Positions 38,084-47,904 of a DNA stretch of 64,000 nucleotides are shown one piece after another (positions within the stretch are counted from its first letter, which is position 1; each line of letters starts with the position of its first letter). A model generated the notes under the pieces. That model was not told the DNA's origin, ran no database searches, and saw nothing but the letters and a program-made list of their open reading frames with translations. The DNA comes from an uncultured Clostridia bacterium. GTDB lineage: Bacteria > Bacillota > Clostridia > Christensenellales > UBA3700. The DNA lies in NCBI GenBank assembly GCA_945872615.1, contig CAMBZZ010000003.1, forward strand, positions 1 to 64,000. The letters run 5' to 3'. Made by a program: the position numbers and the translations under genes.

Positions 38084-38112
38084 ATTATAAAACAATAATG
38101 CGCGCGTGTCAA
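38084..38112 (-). promoter_or_regulatory. promoter of the ABC operon
   Basis: Minus strand TTGACA-17 bp-TATAAT (exact consensus). Confidence 0.85.
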
Positions 38113-38239
38113 TAAAAAATTTTTGGCTATTACTAGATATTATAGCGTCATCGAATATCCATAATATACGACACTTTTTTTGAGGGTGGGCATGCTAAAA
38201 CGGTGGGCTAATTAGCATATATGCTCGTTCTTAAACCTC

Positions 38240-38258
38240 AAAAAACTCGATACGTGTC
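38240..38258. repeat. 19-bp intergenic repeat copy 1
   Basis: AAAAAACTCGATACGTGTC, identical to 53479-53497. Confidence 0.7.
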
Positions 38259-38324
38259 GACAATTTTGACTTTTTTGCAATATAATTTGCTTTTTTGTAA
38301 ATCTCCTTCGATAGAATAACAGCC

Positions 38325-38358
38325 AAAAAAATTACGGCATTATTTCAATACCGTAATT
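38325..38358 (-). terminator. terminator of the hydrogenase operon
   Basis: Minus strand ATTACGGTATT-gaaat-AATGCCGTAAT-TTTTTTT. Confidence 0.9.
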
Positions 38359-38379
38359 CTTGTATTTGATAACGTTTCG

Positions 38380-40086
38380 TTACTCTTCGTGCTTGCCGTC
38401 TTTGACGTAGTCGATATGCAACAGCTCGTGTCTTCTCTTGCCTATGATATAGTCGTAAATTTGAGTAACGGCTGGGTTTTGGTCGGAGGACTTGATTTGC
38501 AACTTTCTATCTACGTGATACAAGCCTCTCGCTCTATGTTCTCTATCCTTATACTTGGTGCAAGGTTGTCCGCCTCCGGCGATACAGCCCTCAGGACAAG
38601 CCATGACTTCGATAAAGTCGTAATATACTTTGCCCGACTGCAAGTCTTTGATGAGCTCGCCCGCAGCTTTTAGTCCGTAGACGATAGCGATTTTGACCTC
38701 CCTATCTCCAATCATGATGCTCGTAGTTTTGAGGGTTTCTCTTCCTCTTACACCGATGATTGCGATTTTGTCGAGCGCCTCTTTGCTCTTGTCGGTGCTA
38801 CATCTACGAATAACGGCTTCGGTAACGCCACCGGTTACGCCAAATATTACGCCCGCACCACTAAAGAGCCCAAACGGCATATCGGGAGCTTCGCCCTCTA
38901 GTTCGTTGAACAAAATACCCGCACGCTTGATCATCTTGACGAGTTCTCTCGTGGTGATGACGAGGTCGGTCTCTTGTCTGCCGTCCGCTGCGGTAAACTC
39001 AGGTCTATCGGCTTCGTACTTCTTCGCCGTACAAGGCATGATTGCTACGACGTAAGTTTCTTTGCCGTCGTCCTTTTTGTTGTAGTAATCTTTGATTACG
39101 CTACTAAACATACTCATTGGGCTACGACAAGTGGATACGTTAGGCTTGAGCTCGGGGTGCATCTTTTCTACGTACTGTATCCAGCCCGGACAGCACGACG
39201 TAAACATTGGGAATACGCCGTTGTTGTTGAGCCTATCCAAAAACTCGTTGGACTCTTCGATAACCGTCAAGTCGGCACTCAAAGAAGTGTCGTAAACCTC
39301 GTCAAAGCCGAGTTTGTGAAGAGCTGCCACTGTCTTACCAAGTCCGTTTCTTCCCGCCTCGAAACCAAACTCTTCGCCTATTGCCACTCTTACGGCAGGG
39401 GCAATCTGCGCAACGATACGCTTGCCTTCTTTGTTGCCAAGCAAGTGCCACAACTTGTCGGTCTGGTTGTTGATGACGATAGCACCCGTAGGACATACCG
39501 CCGCGCATTGTCCGCAGTTGACGCAGTTGCTCTCCGCAAGCGGACGATTGAATGCCGGCGTCACTCTAACCTCGCTGCCTCTATGAGCAAAGTCTATAGC
39601 GCCGATACCTTGCACTTCGCTGCACATACGCACGCAGTCGCCGCACAAGATACATTTGTTAGGGTCTCTAACGATACCTTTGGCACTCTTGTCTATCTCT
39701 GCTTTTGGACGAGTGTCCTCGAATCTTATCTTTTTGATACCGAACTTGGCTGCCAAGTCTTGCAGACGACAGCTTCCGTTTCTCTCGCAAGTGGTGCAAT
39801 CTTTGCAGTGGCTGGCAAGCAAAAGTTCGAGTATCATCTTGCGATGTCTGTGCAACCTCTCGGTGTTGGTCTTGATGACCATTCCGTCCTTAGGCGGGGT
39901 GGAACAAGATGCGTGAATGTTTCCTCTATCGTCCTCAACCACGCACATACGACACGCGCCGTATATTGACAAGTCGGAATTGTAACAGAAGGTTGGCAAT
40001 TCGATGCCTGCTTTTCTGATGACTGCGAGTATGTTTTGTTCGTCGGTAAACTCTACTCTATGTCCGTCGATAATCATTATTCCCAT
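38380..40086 (-). CDS. NADH-linked [FeFe] hydrogenase catalytic subunit (HydA/HndD-like)
   Basis: 2Fe-2S and 4Fe-4S domains; H-cluster motifs FTSCCPGWIQYVEKMHPEL, IMPCTAKKYEADRPEF, EVMACPEGCIAGGGQP; start re-set to MGIMIIDG after GGAGG. Confidence 0.93.
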   Translation of the reverse strand: MGIMIIDGHRVEFTDEQNILAVIRKAGIELPTFCYNSDLSIYGACRMCVVEDDRGNIHASCSTPPKDGMVIKTNTERLHRHRKMILELLLASHCKDCTTCERNGSCRLQDLAAKFGIKKIRFEDTRPKAEIDKSAKGIVRDPNKCILCGDCVRMCSEVQGIGAIDFAHRGSEVRVTPAFNRPLAESNCVNCGQCAAVCPTGAIVINNQTDKLWHLLGNKEGKRIVAQIAPAVRVAIGEEFGFEAGRNGLGKTVAALHKLGFDEVYDTSLSADLTVIEESNEFLDRLNNNGVFPMFTSCCPGWIQYVEKMHPELKPNVSTCRSPMSMFSSVIKDYYNKKDDGKETYVVAIMPCTAKKYEADRPEFTAADGRQETDLVITTRELVKMIKRAGILFNELEGEAPDMPFGLFSGAGVIFGVTGGVTEAVIRRCSTDKSKEALDKIAIIGVRGRETLKTTSIMIGDREVKIAIVYGLKAAGELIKDLQSGKVYYDFIEVMACPEGCIAGGGQPCTKYKDREHRARGLYHVDRKLQIKSSDQNPAVTQIYDYIIGKRRHELLHIDYVKDGKHEE

Positions 40087-40090
40087 TGCT

Positions 40091-41968
40091 TTAGTCCTCC
40101 TTGATTGCCTTGAACGGACAAGCCGTCTCGCACGCACCGCACTTGATACACTTGTTAGGGTCTATCTTAAACGGCTTTTTGATCTCGCCGCTAATAGCCA
40201 TGACAGGGCATTGTCTTGCACATTTGCTACAACCTCTACATACCTCGGGGTCGATATAGATAGTCTTGAGTTTGCTACATACGTGGGTAGGACACTTTTT
40301 GTCGACTACGTGGGTCACGTACTCGTCTCTAAAATATTTTAGGGTACTGATAACAGGTCCCGCAGCCGTCTTGCCAAGTCCGCACAATGCCGTTGCGCTG
40401 ATAGTTTCGGCAAGTTCCAACAACATATCGAGGTCCTCGAGCTGTCCTTGACCCGCTACTATCCTTTCGAGAATCTCTTTCATTCTCTTGGTGCCCTCTC
40501 TACAAGGCACGCATTTACCGCAAGACTCGTTTTGGGTAAAGTTCATAAAGAAACGCGCCACTTCTACCATACAAGTGTCCTCGTCCATAACTACTAGTCC
40601 GCCGCTACCTATCATCGCACCCACCTTTTTGAGTGAGTCGAAGTCGAGCGGAAGGTCGAGGTGTTCTTCCGTCAAACAACCGCCCGACGGTCCGCCTATC
40701 TGCACTGCCTTAAACTTCTTGTCGTTTTTGATACCGCCGCCGATGTCGAATACGACTTCTCTCAACGTCGTACCCATAGGCACCTCGATAAGTCCCGTAT
40801 TGCGCACGTTGCCCGTAAGCGCAAACGCCTTAGTTCCGGGACTGTTGGCAGGTCCGATACCCAAAAACCACTCTGCGCCGTTGACTATGATGAGCGGTAC
40901 GGTAGAGAAGGTCTCTACGTTGTTGAGTACGGTAGGCTTGCCGAACAAACCTGCTTCTACGGTACGAGGCGGCTTAACTCTAGGCATACCTCTGTTACCT
41001 TCGATAGACGCCGTCATTGCGCTACCTTCGCCGCAGACGAACGCGCCCGCGCCTTGGTTGATGTGAATATCGAAACTAAAGCCGCTACCAAGTATATTTT
41101 TGCCCAAAAGTCCAACTTCTTTGGCTTGTTCTACCGCCTTGTGCAGACGAGATACTGCCAACGGATATTCTGCTCTTACGTAGATATAACCCGTGTCTGC
41201 GCCCGTGGCAATGCCCGCTATCATCATACCTTCGAGTACGGAATGAGGATTGCCTTCCATAATGCTACGGTCCATAAACGCGCCAGGGTCGCCCTCGTCG
41301 CCGTTGCAGACTATGTACTTTTGTTGTTGTTTTTGCTTAGCAACTTGCGCCCACTTGCGTCCCGTTGGATAACCGCCACCGCCTCTACCTCTAAGGTTGG
41401 AAGCAACCATTGTGTCGCAAATCTCTTGCGAAGTCATGTGGAAGAGTGCCTTTTCCAACGCGCTATATCCGCCTTTGGCGATATATTCGCCAATATCTTC
41501 CGCGTCAATGTGTCCGCAGTTGGCAAGTACGGTACGAGTTTGCTTAGCGTAGAACGGAATGTCGTCTTGCTTGGCAAAAGCCACGTTGTTTTCGTAGATA
41601 AGCCTGGTGATAAGCTCGTCGCCCGCGATAGACTTGTCTACTATCTCTTCGCAGTCTTCGAGTTTTACCTTAGTATATAGCCAACCCATAGGGTCTATTC
41701 TAAGCAAAGGACCAAGTTCACAAAAGCCGTTGCAACCGCTCTTTTTGACGCCTATTCCGCTGTGGTCAACGTGACTCTCTAGCGATACTTGCACGTCGAT
41801 GCCTTTGGCTTGACACAATTCGATTATGCGGTGATATATCTTGTCGGAACCGCCCGCAAGACAACCCGTGCCCGCACAAACCAAGACTTTCTTCTTTTGG
41901 CTGTCAAGATTTTCTTTGCAGGTTTCTCTAAAAACTTTGAGTTCGACGTCGCTCTTAAACTTTTCCAT
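40091..41968 (-). CDS. NuoF/HydB-like NADH-binding hydrogenase subunit
   Basis: 625 aa; LRGRGGGGYPTGRKW, CNGDEGDPGAFMDRSIMEGNPHSVLEGM, ESCGKCVPCREGT, C-terminal 2x[4Fe-4S]. Confidence 0.95.
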   Translation of the reverse strand: MEKFKSDVELKVFRETCKENLDSQKKKVLVCAGTGCLAGGSDKIYHRIIELCQAKGIDVQVSLESHVDHSGIGVKKSGCNGFCELGPLLRIDPMGWLYTKVKLEDCEEIVDKSIAGDELITRLIYENNVAFAKQDDIPFYAKQTRTVLANCGHIDAEDIGEYIAKGGYSALEKALFHMTSQEICDTMVASNLRGRGGGGYPTGRKWAQVAKQKQQQKYIVCNGDEGDPGAFMDRSIMEGNPHSVLEGMMIAGIATGADTGYIYVRAEYPLAVSRLHKAVEQAKEVGLLGKNILGSGFSFDIHINQGAGAFVCGEGSAMTASIEGNRGMPRVKPPRTVEAGLFGKPTVLNNVETFSTVPLIIVNGAEWFLGIGPANSPGTKAFALTGNVRNTGLIEVPMGTTLREVVFDIGGGIKNDKKFKAVQIGGPSGGCLTEEHLDLPLDFDSLKKVGAMIGSGGLVVMDEDTCMVEVARFFMNFTQNESCGKCVPCREGTKRMKEILERIVAGQGQLEDLDMLLELAETISATALCGLGKTAAGPVISTLKYFRDEYVTHVVDKKCPTHVCSKLKTIYIDPEVCRGCSKCARQCPVMAISGEIKKPFKIDPNKCIKCGACETACPFKAIKED

Positions 41969-42437
41969 TTTCTTTCTCCTTAATCTCTTTGATGAGCTCT
42001 TTGACTTTGTCCGGCGTCATTGCGGGATAAACCACGTCGTTGAGGGTCAACACGGGCGCAAGTCCGCACGCGCCGAGGCAAGACACCGTCTCTATCGTAA
42101 ACATAAGGTCGTCGGTAGTGTCTTGGTTGATAAGTCCGAGTTCTCCGCGCAAAGCGTTGATAACGGCTGTGGACTTACGCACGTGACAAGCCGTGCCGTC
42201 ACATACTCTAAATACGTATTTTCCCTTTGGCTCAAGCGAAAAGTTTTCGTAAAAAGTCGCTACGCTGTAAATCTTGGCAGGACTGATTTGCAATTTCTTA
42301 GCAACGTATTCCATAACTTCTTGGGACAAATATCTGTACTTGCCCTGAATCTGTTGCAAAATACTGATGAGATTGGTGGCACTGTTGCCATTGGCTTCCA
42401 AAATCTCGTCAATGACCGTGCAATCTTCTATATTCAT
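41955..42437 (-). CDS. NuoE/HydC-like thioredoxin-fold [2Fe-2S] subunit
   Basis: VATFYENFSLEPKGKYVFRVCDGTACHVRKS, CLGACGLAPV; start re-set to MNIEDC after GGAGG. Confidence 0.93.
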   Translation of the reverse strand: MNIEDCTVIDEILEANGNSATNLISILQQIQGKYRYLSQEVMEYVAKKLQISPAKIYSVATFYENFSLEPKGKYVFRVCDGTACHVRKSTAVINALRGELGLINQDTTDDLMFTIETVSCLGACGLAPVLTLNDVVYPAMTPDKVKELIKEIKEKENGKV

Positions 42438-42579
42438 AACTTCCTCCGTTTTGGTAACTGTCACCATTATATCAAATAATAAAAATAAAGACAATACAAT
42501 AGCCCAAAGTTTGTGACAAAAATAACGATTATTTTCATTCATCTTTTCAATTATTATATTTTCCGCCACGAGAGCGACA

Positions 42580-42606
42580 AAAAAGACGGCTGTTTGCCGT
42601 CTTTTT
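42580..42606. terminator. terminator downstream of upp
   Basis: AAAAAGACGGC-tgttt-GCCGTCTTTTT. Confidence 0.85.
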
Positions 42607-42622
42607 GATGATAATAATTAGA

Positions 42623-43261
42623 TTATTTGGTACCGAATAGTCTATCGCCCGCATCGCCGAGTCCAGGGAGGATATAGCAATGCTCGTTGAGCTCTCTATC
42701 CAAAGTAGATACGTATATCTTGACGTCAGGGTGGTCGGCGGCTACTCTCTCAAGTCCTACTGGTGCTGCGATGATACTCATCATTGTGATGTCGGTCACG
42801 CCTTGTTTCTTGAGGAAGCCGATTGCTTCGCTGGCGCTGCCGCCCGTGGCTAGCATCGGGTCAAGCAAAAATACCTTCATATTTTCGATGCCTTGAGGCA
42901 GTTTGCAGTAGTATGCTTGAGGCTCCATAGTTTCTTCGTCGCGATACATGCCGATATGTCCCACTTTGGCGGTTGGCAAAAGGGTGTGAATACCGTTGAC
43001 CATTCCAAGACCTGCTCTAAGGATAGGTACGATAGCTACCGACTTCTCGACAATCATAGTTTGGGTGCAAACTTCGAGCGGGGTCTCTATCTCGACTTCT
43101 TTGGTAGGAATGTCCTTGAGTGCCTCGAAAGCCATAATGGAAGTAATCTCTTCTACGAGCTCTCTAAACTCTTTCATTCCCGTATTTTTGTCTCTCAAAT
43201 GCGCGATTTTATGCTTGATGAGAGGATGGTCGAAGACCATTACGTTTGGATATTCTTTCAT
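42623..43261 (-). CDS. upp: uracil phosphoribosyltransferase
   Basis: 212 aa; [63 protein letters not shown]. Confidence 0.97.
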   Translation of the reverse strand: MKEYPNVMVFDHPLIKHKIAHLRDKNTGMKEFRELVEEITSIMAFEALKDIPTKEVEIETPLEVCTQTMIVEKSVAIVPILRAGLGMVNGIHTLLPTAKVGHIGMYRDEETMEPQAYYCKLPQGIENMKVFLLDPMLATGGSASEAIGFLKKQGVTDITMMSIIAAPVGLERVAADHPDVKIYVSTLDRELNEHCYILPGLGDAGDRLFGTK

Positions 43262-43277
43262 AATTTTCTCCTAATTT

Positions 43278-44729
43278 TTAGTTGTTGTCCGTGCTTTCTG
43301 TAGCAACGGTTTCTTCTACTACGGCTTCTTCGGTTGTTTCTTCAACGACAGCGTTTTCTTCGGTTGCTTCTTCGCTCTTGACGAGTTCTCCGCCGTAAGC
43401 ACTACCGACGATAGACTCTTGCTTATTCTTACCTCTACCAATCATAAAGATTGCGTTGAGAATGATACCGATAAAGGTAGCGACTGCAAGTGCCGAGAAG
43501 CTGAGTATGCCGATATTGAGAGTTTTACCTGCCGCGCTCATACCGATACCGATAACGAGAATGACAGAACAGATAATCATGTTTTTGCTATCGGAGAAGT
43601 CAACCTTTGCCTCAACGATAGTCTTAAGTCCGTTGGCTGCAATCATACCGTAGAGAATAAGCGAAGCGCCACCGATTACGGGAGCAGGAATCGTGCCGAG
43701 GACGGCGCCGAACTTGCTGAAGATACCGAGCACTACCGCAAAGATACCCGCAACGAACAATACGTTAGGATTGTAGTTTTTGGTGAGGGAAAGCACTGCG
43801 GTGTTCTCGCCGTAAGTGGTGTTGCAAGGACCGCCGATAAGACCTGCCGCCATGGTTGCAACGCCGTCGCCGAGCAAGGTACGATGTACGCCCGGGTCGG
43901 TGATGAAATCTTTACCGCAAACGATAGAACTTGCGTTGACGTCGCCGAGGTGTTCCATAAAGGTAACGATAGCGATTGGAGCAAACATCAAAATTACCGC
44001 TACCAAATCTTTGTTCCAAATCTTGCCGAGAGAGCCGTACCAGCCGAACGCCTTGGTAAACTCGCTTGGTTGGAACAAAATCCAGCCGCTGTTGATTACG
44101 GTGTCAAAGTTGACGATACCGAAGCAAAGCGCAACGATATATCCTACTACTATACCGAGCAATACGGGGATAATCTTGAAGAAGCCCTTAGCAAATACCG
44201 AAAATCCTATGATGGTTGCCGCCGTTGCGATACCCGCAATTACGTAGCCGATAGTCTGCGTAGACGTTGCGCCTGCAGGTGCAACGAAGTTGTTGATAGC
44301 GACAGGTGCAAGACACATACCTATAACGATGATTACAGGACCGACTACGATTGGTGGGAAAAGCTTACGGATAAAGTTGGTGCCGACGAGTTTGATAATC
44401 AGCGACAAGATTACGTAAACGAGACCCGTACAGAGTACTGCTATACTGAGTTGTGCCATAGCGTAGTTCCAAGTCTCCGAGCCAATAGCGCCCTTGTCTC
44501 CCATTTGTGCACAAAGCGCACTCAAGAAAGCAAAGCTAGAGCCCAAGAATACGGGTACTTTGCGCTTGGTGATGAAATAAAAAATAATCGTACCTATACC
44601 TGCCGAGATAAGAGCGATTGAGATACTCATGTTGGCAAGAATCGGTACGAGAATGGTTGCGCCGAGCATTGCGAAAACGTGTTGGAAGCTTAAGACGGCT
44701 TCTTTTGGTGTAATAAAACCTTTTTTCAT
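43278..44729 (-). CDS. uracil permease (UraA / nucleobase:cation symporter-2 family)
   Basis: 483 aa; AVLSFQHVFAMLGATILVP, GLIGGPCNTTYGENTAVLSLT; Glu/Val-rich C-terminal tail. Confidence 0.93.
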   Translation of the reverse strand: MKKGFITPKEAVLSFQHVFAMLGATILVPILANMSISIALISAGIGTIIFYFITKRKVPVFLGSSFAFLSALCAQMGDKGAIGSETWNYAMAQLSIAVLCTGLVYVILSLIIKLVGTNFIRKLFPPIVVGPVIIVIGMCLAPVAINNFVAPAGATSTQTIGYVIAGIATAATIIGFSVFAKGFFKIIPVLLGIVVGYIVALCFGIVNFDTVINSGWILFQPSEFTKAFGWYGSLGKIWNKDLVAVILMFAPIAIVTFMEHLGDVNASSIVCGKDFITDPGVHRTLLGDGVATMAAGLIGGPCNTTYGENTAVLSLTKNYNPNVLFVAGIFAVVLGIFSKFGAVLGTIPAPVIGGASLILYGMIAANGLKTIVEAKVDFSDSKNMIICSVILVIGIGMSAAGKTLNIGILSFSALAVATFIGIILNAIFMIGRGKNKQESIVGSAYGGELVKSEEATEENAVVEETTEEAVVEETVATESTDNN

Positions 44730-44877
44730 AAGTTTTCCCCTTTGTAAACTTCTTTTACAATTATTTTACACTAAATCACGCCGTTAGACAATAACATTTT
44801 TATGTTTTTATAATTTTTTTTATTTTATCAAAAATTATTGCAACTTTATACAATTCATTTAGATATTTTTTGTACTT

Positions 44878-45219
44878 TTAGCTGAGAGAGTTGCCTATCA
44901 CAAAAATAGCTACCTCCGCCACGACGGGCAATACCATAAAAATCACGAAGTAAGCAACGTCGCGCTTTTTGTGCAACGATTGTTTGTTGACCGCCGATAT
45001 AATCAACCCCGCCAAACTCAATATTATCGCCACTCCGCTCATCGCCGTGCCGACGATAGCCACTACAAACGACAATACCAACGGCAAGCTCTTAAGTTCA
45101 TTGGGCTCTTTGTCCTTATCTTGCCTATACGCGTCGGCAACAGTCAAACTCAAAAATACTATTATTGCAATCAAAACCAGTGCAACTATAATTTTGAATG
45201 CCTTGACTGCTTTATTCAT
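44878..45219 (-). CDS. hypothetical membrane protein
   Basis: 113 aa with three predicted TM segments. Confidence 0.55.
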   Translation of the reverse strand: MNKAVKAFKIIVALVLIAIIVFLSLTVADAYRQDKDKEPNELKSLPLVLSFVVAIVGTAMSGVAIILSLAGLIISAVNKQSLHKKRDVAYFVIFMVLPVVAEVAIFVIGNSLS

Positions 45220-45298
45220 ATACCGCTCCTTTTTGTACGTCTATTTGACAATTTAATTATACACCTACTGTCAAGCAACGAGTATCTCTACAACAAAA

Positions 45299-45318
45299 TC
45301 GCCACCCTAGGGTGGCGA
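45299..45318 (-). terminator. 20-bp perfect palindrome, probable terminator
   Basis: TCGCCACCCTAGGGTGGCGA followed on the minus strand by TTTTG. Confidence 0.65.
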
Positions 45319-45344
45319 AACTAGTCGGGCAAGATTGTCTATTT

Positions 45345-46328
45345 TCAACTTTCCTCTACGAATTCTCCGTCGATAGCCGACTGATACATCATCCAATATC
45401 CTCTGCCGTCATCGGCAACGGGCAACCATTGTCTGCACGTTGCGTTGCAAGGCGGCGGATTGGAGTTGTCCTTGTCTGGCACGCCGTAACAAATAATTTG
45501 CGGCGTATCGTCGTAATATATTATTCCCGTCACGTAATAGCCTTCCTCACCCGTCGGCACTCTCACCCACTTACTGTTCTCAATAAGTCTTTCAAGTTCT
45601 TCGTCGGCTTGATAGGTTGCAAAGAGTTTGTCTAATTCTTCTTTGATAGACTCGTAGAAATCGGCAGACTTCTTTTGCGGTTCATCGGTTATTTCTTCAT
45701 CAGAGTTAGGCGTAGGCTCTTCATCCGCTTCCCTTTGCATTGCGGATTGCATTGATTCCTCGGCATGATCTCTTTCGATAATACCGTCGGCACTTTCTTC
45801 ATCGTTTTGCCAATGATCTTCTTCTAATCTCTCATTCGATTGATGCGAATCGTCTTGATTTTGTCGCATATCGTTTTTTTCTATCGTACGGCTTTCTGCA
45901 CGGTCGTCTAGTTGTTCGCGATAACGTTGCTCGACCGTCTCTTGTCTATCGTTAGATTGCTTCGATTGTGAATTTTGGGGATATGTATCGACTTTTTGGT
46001 CTCTATGGTATGCCTCTAGCCTTTTGTTTATCTCATTAAAAATATGCGACTGACCGAGAGGATTGCCATTGACGCTGCCTTTGGCAACTATTCTTCCGTC
46101 AGACATTGCAACGACGGTTATAGTAGCGTCCACGTCGACGTTGTCTAAGCTAGCGATACTGTCGCAATCGCCGAGATAAACCAATTTGTTTTTTTCAAAA
46201 ATGCCAAGCATAGCGTCTTTTACGCCGAAAATTTTGGCTTTGGCTATACACTTGTCACTCAACTTCTCTATTTTGACGTATCCCGATACGTCACCGCTCA
46301 ACACGATAAGTTTTTTATTGATAAACAT
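45345..46328 (-). CDS. hypothetical protein with charged low-complexity linker and compact C-terminal domain
   Basis: Start MFINKKL after SD AGGAGGGG; disordered Q/D/E/R-rich centre; C-terminal WVRVPTGEEGYYVTGIIYYDDTPQIICYGVPDKDNSNPPPCNATCRQWLPV. Confidence 0.65.
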   Translation of the reverse strand: MFINKKLIVLSGDVSGYVKIEKLSDKCIAKAKIFGVKDAMLGIFEKNKLVYLGDCDSIASLDNVDVDATITVVAMSDGRIVAKGSVNGNPLGQSHIFNEINKRLEAYHRDQKVDTYPQNSQSKQSNDRQETVEQRYREQLDDRAESRTIEKNDMRQNQDDSHQSNERLEEDHWQNDEESADGIIERDHAEESMQSAMQREADEEPTPNSDEEITDEPQKKSADFYESIKEELDKLFATYQADEELERLIENSKWVRVPTGEEGYYVTGIIYYDDTPQIICYGVPDKDNSNPPPCNATCRQWLPVADDGRGYWMMYQSAIDGEFVEES

Positions 46329-46476
46329 AGCCCCTCCTATCACAATAAACTATGCGCAAGTGCATATCATTATTACTTTTTATCTGTGCAAAACGGCGAT
46401 ATTTTGTTGGATTTTGGCAACAAAAAACGGACGATTTCGTCCGCTCTTATATTATAATATTTATCAATATCCAATA

Positions 46477-47301
46477 TTAAATTATAGACAACTTGTCCGA
46501 TAGCTCCACGTACTGCCCCAAGGACAAACTCTCGCCTCTGACTCTTATATCCAATCCCATATCCGTCAAAGCTTGCTCCGCTACGCTTCTATCTACTCCC
46601 AACTGCATAAGATTGTTGACAAGCGTCTTCCTTCTCATAGCAAAGCCCGCTCTTATCACCTTCTTAACCTTAGACTTGTCCACGTGGTCGTACTTGTCGT
46701 CGAGGTCAATGCGCACGATGCAACTGTCGACTTTGGGTTGTGGGACGAAGAGGGTCTTAGGCACGGTGCGAGTAATCTTTGTCTCTCCCTCTAAAGCGAT
46801 AGCCAAAGTTATCACGCCGTAATCCCCGCTACCTTCCTTGCTAACTATACGCTCGCCCACTTCTTTTTGAATCATCACCGTCACGCTGTCGGGTTTGTGT
46901 TCGCTCTCCAAAAAACGCATTATTAGAGGTGTGGTGATATAATAAGGAAGATTGGCAACGACCTTGTACTTAGTACCCGTCATTGCGATGAGTTCGTCTT
47001 CGCTCACCTTTTGAAAATCCTTAAAAATTACCTCTACCTTGTCGTCCAAACCTTGTAGCGACTGCGACAAAATAGGAACGAGATTGCGGTCTATCTCAAA
47101 GGCGTACACCTTTTTGGCAACGCTTGCAAGTTGTCTGGTCAGCGTACCCGCTCCCGCGCCTATCTCAACTACCACGTCGCCTTGCGTAATTCCGCTGTCA
47201 GCGACCATCGCATTAAGAAGATTGACGTCGGTGATAAAGTTTTGACCAAACTGCTTGTTGAATCTAAAGTTGTTGTCTCTTAGCAATTCGCTTATATTCA
47301 T
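46477..47301 (-). CDS. rsmA: 16S rRNA (adenine1518/1519-N6)-dimethyltransferase
   Basis: KQFGQNFITDVNLLNAMV, VVEIGAGAGTLTRQLA, KVVANLPYYITTPLIMRFL; start re-set to MNISELL. Confidence 0.95.
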   Translation of the reverse strand: MNISELLRDNNFRFNKQFGQNFITDVNLLNAMVADSGITQGDVVVEIGAGAGTLTRQLASVAKKVYAFEIDRNLVPILSQSLQGLDDKVEVIFKDFQKVSEDELIAMTGTKYKVVANLPYYITTPLIMRFLESEHKPDSVTVMIQKEVGERIVSKEGSGDYGVITLAIALEGETKITRTVPKTLFVPQPKVDSCIVRIDLDDKYDHVDKSKVKKVIRAGFAMRRKTLVNNLMQLGVDRSVAEQALTDMGLDIRVRGESLSLGQYVELSDKLSII

Positions 47302-47894
47302 AACAACTCTCTCACTCTCAATTTTGCTCCGATTTCCTCGGCAATTTTGCGCGCTTTGGCTATCTCTTCTTGTCCTATGCAATCCACCACGCTAAGCACT
47401 ACGTTGCCGCCCGCTTTGACGCAATTTCTCGCAAAGTCAAGCATAATATCGAATGCCTCTAATCCGTAATCGCTATGACATATAGCGTCGTACTTGACCT
47501 TGTCGGTAGCGTTGAGCGAAACGTTGATAGTATCCATATTTTTGCTCATCTCGCCAGATATGTCTCTACCGTTGATTTGGCTACCCTGTCCGTTGGTATT
47601 GATTCTGGTCCTGCCACCCTTAGAGTGAACGTAGTCGCATATCTTGATTATTTCGTCAAACTTGTAGGTCGGCTCTCCGTATCCGCAAAATACAACTTCG
47701 CCGTAATCCGATATATCGTACTCTCTCTCGAGAATATCGATAACTTGCTCTGCGGTCGGCTCGTCCTTAATCCACAAGTCGCCGTATATAGGTTTGTCGT
47801 AATATCTCACGCAAAATTCGCACCTATTGCTGCAACGATTGGTGAGATTGATATATAAGTTATTGTCCACGGTGTACACGTATTGTTGTCCCAT
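47298..47894 (-). CDS. TatD family-associated radical SAM protein
   Basis: 198 aa; NLTNRCSNRCEFCVRYY and VVFCGYGEPTYKFDEI; between tatD and rsmA. Confidence 0.92.
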   Translation of the reverse strand: MGQQYVYTVDNNLYINLTNRCSNRCEFCVRYYDKPIYGDLWIKDEPTAEQVIDILEREYDISDYGEVVFCGYGEPTYKFDEIIKICDYVHSKGGRTRINTNGQGSQINGRDISGEMSKNMDTINVSLNATDKVKYDAICHSDYGLEAFDIMLDFARNCVKAGGNVVLSVVDCIGQEEIAKARKIAEEIGAKLRVRELL

Positions 47895-47904
47895 ACTTCC
47901 TCCG

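Noticed and set aside
38052-38320. T-box leader upstream of the TrpX-like ABC operon
   Set aside because: A consensus promoter lies only about 35 nt upstream of the start, leaving no room; GGGTGG-like sequence is on the wrong strand.
38974-41680. 331-aa and 339-aa plus-strand ORFs antisense to the hydrogenase genes
   Set aside because: Antisense to well-supported HydA/HydB-like genes; no motifs.
43419-44621. 400-aa plus-strand ORF antisense to the uracil permease
   Set aside because: Low-complexity D/N/R/Y-rich translation, antisense to a clear transporter.
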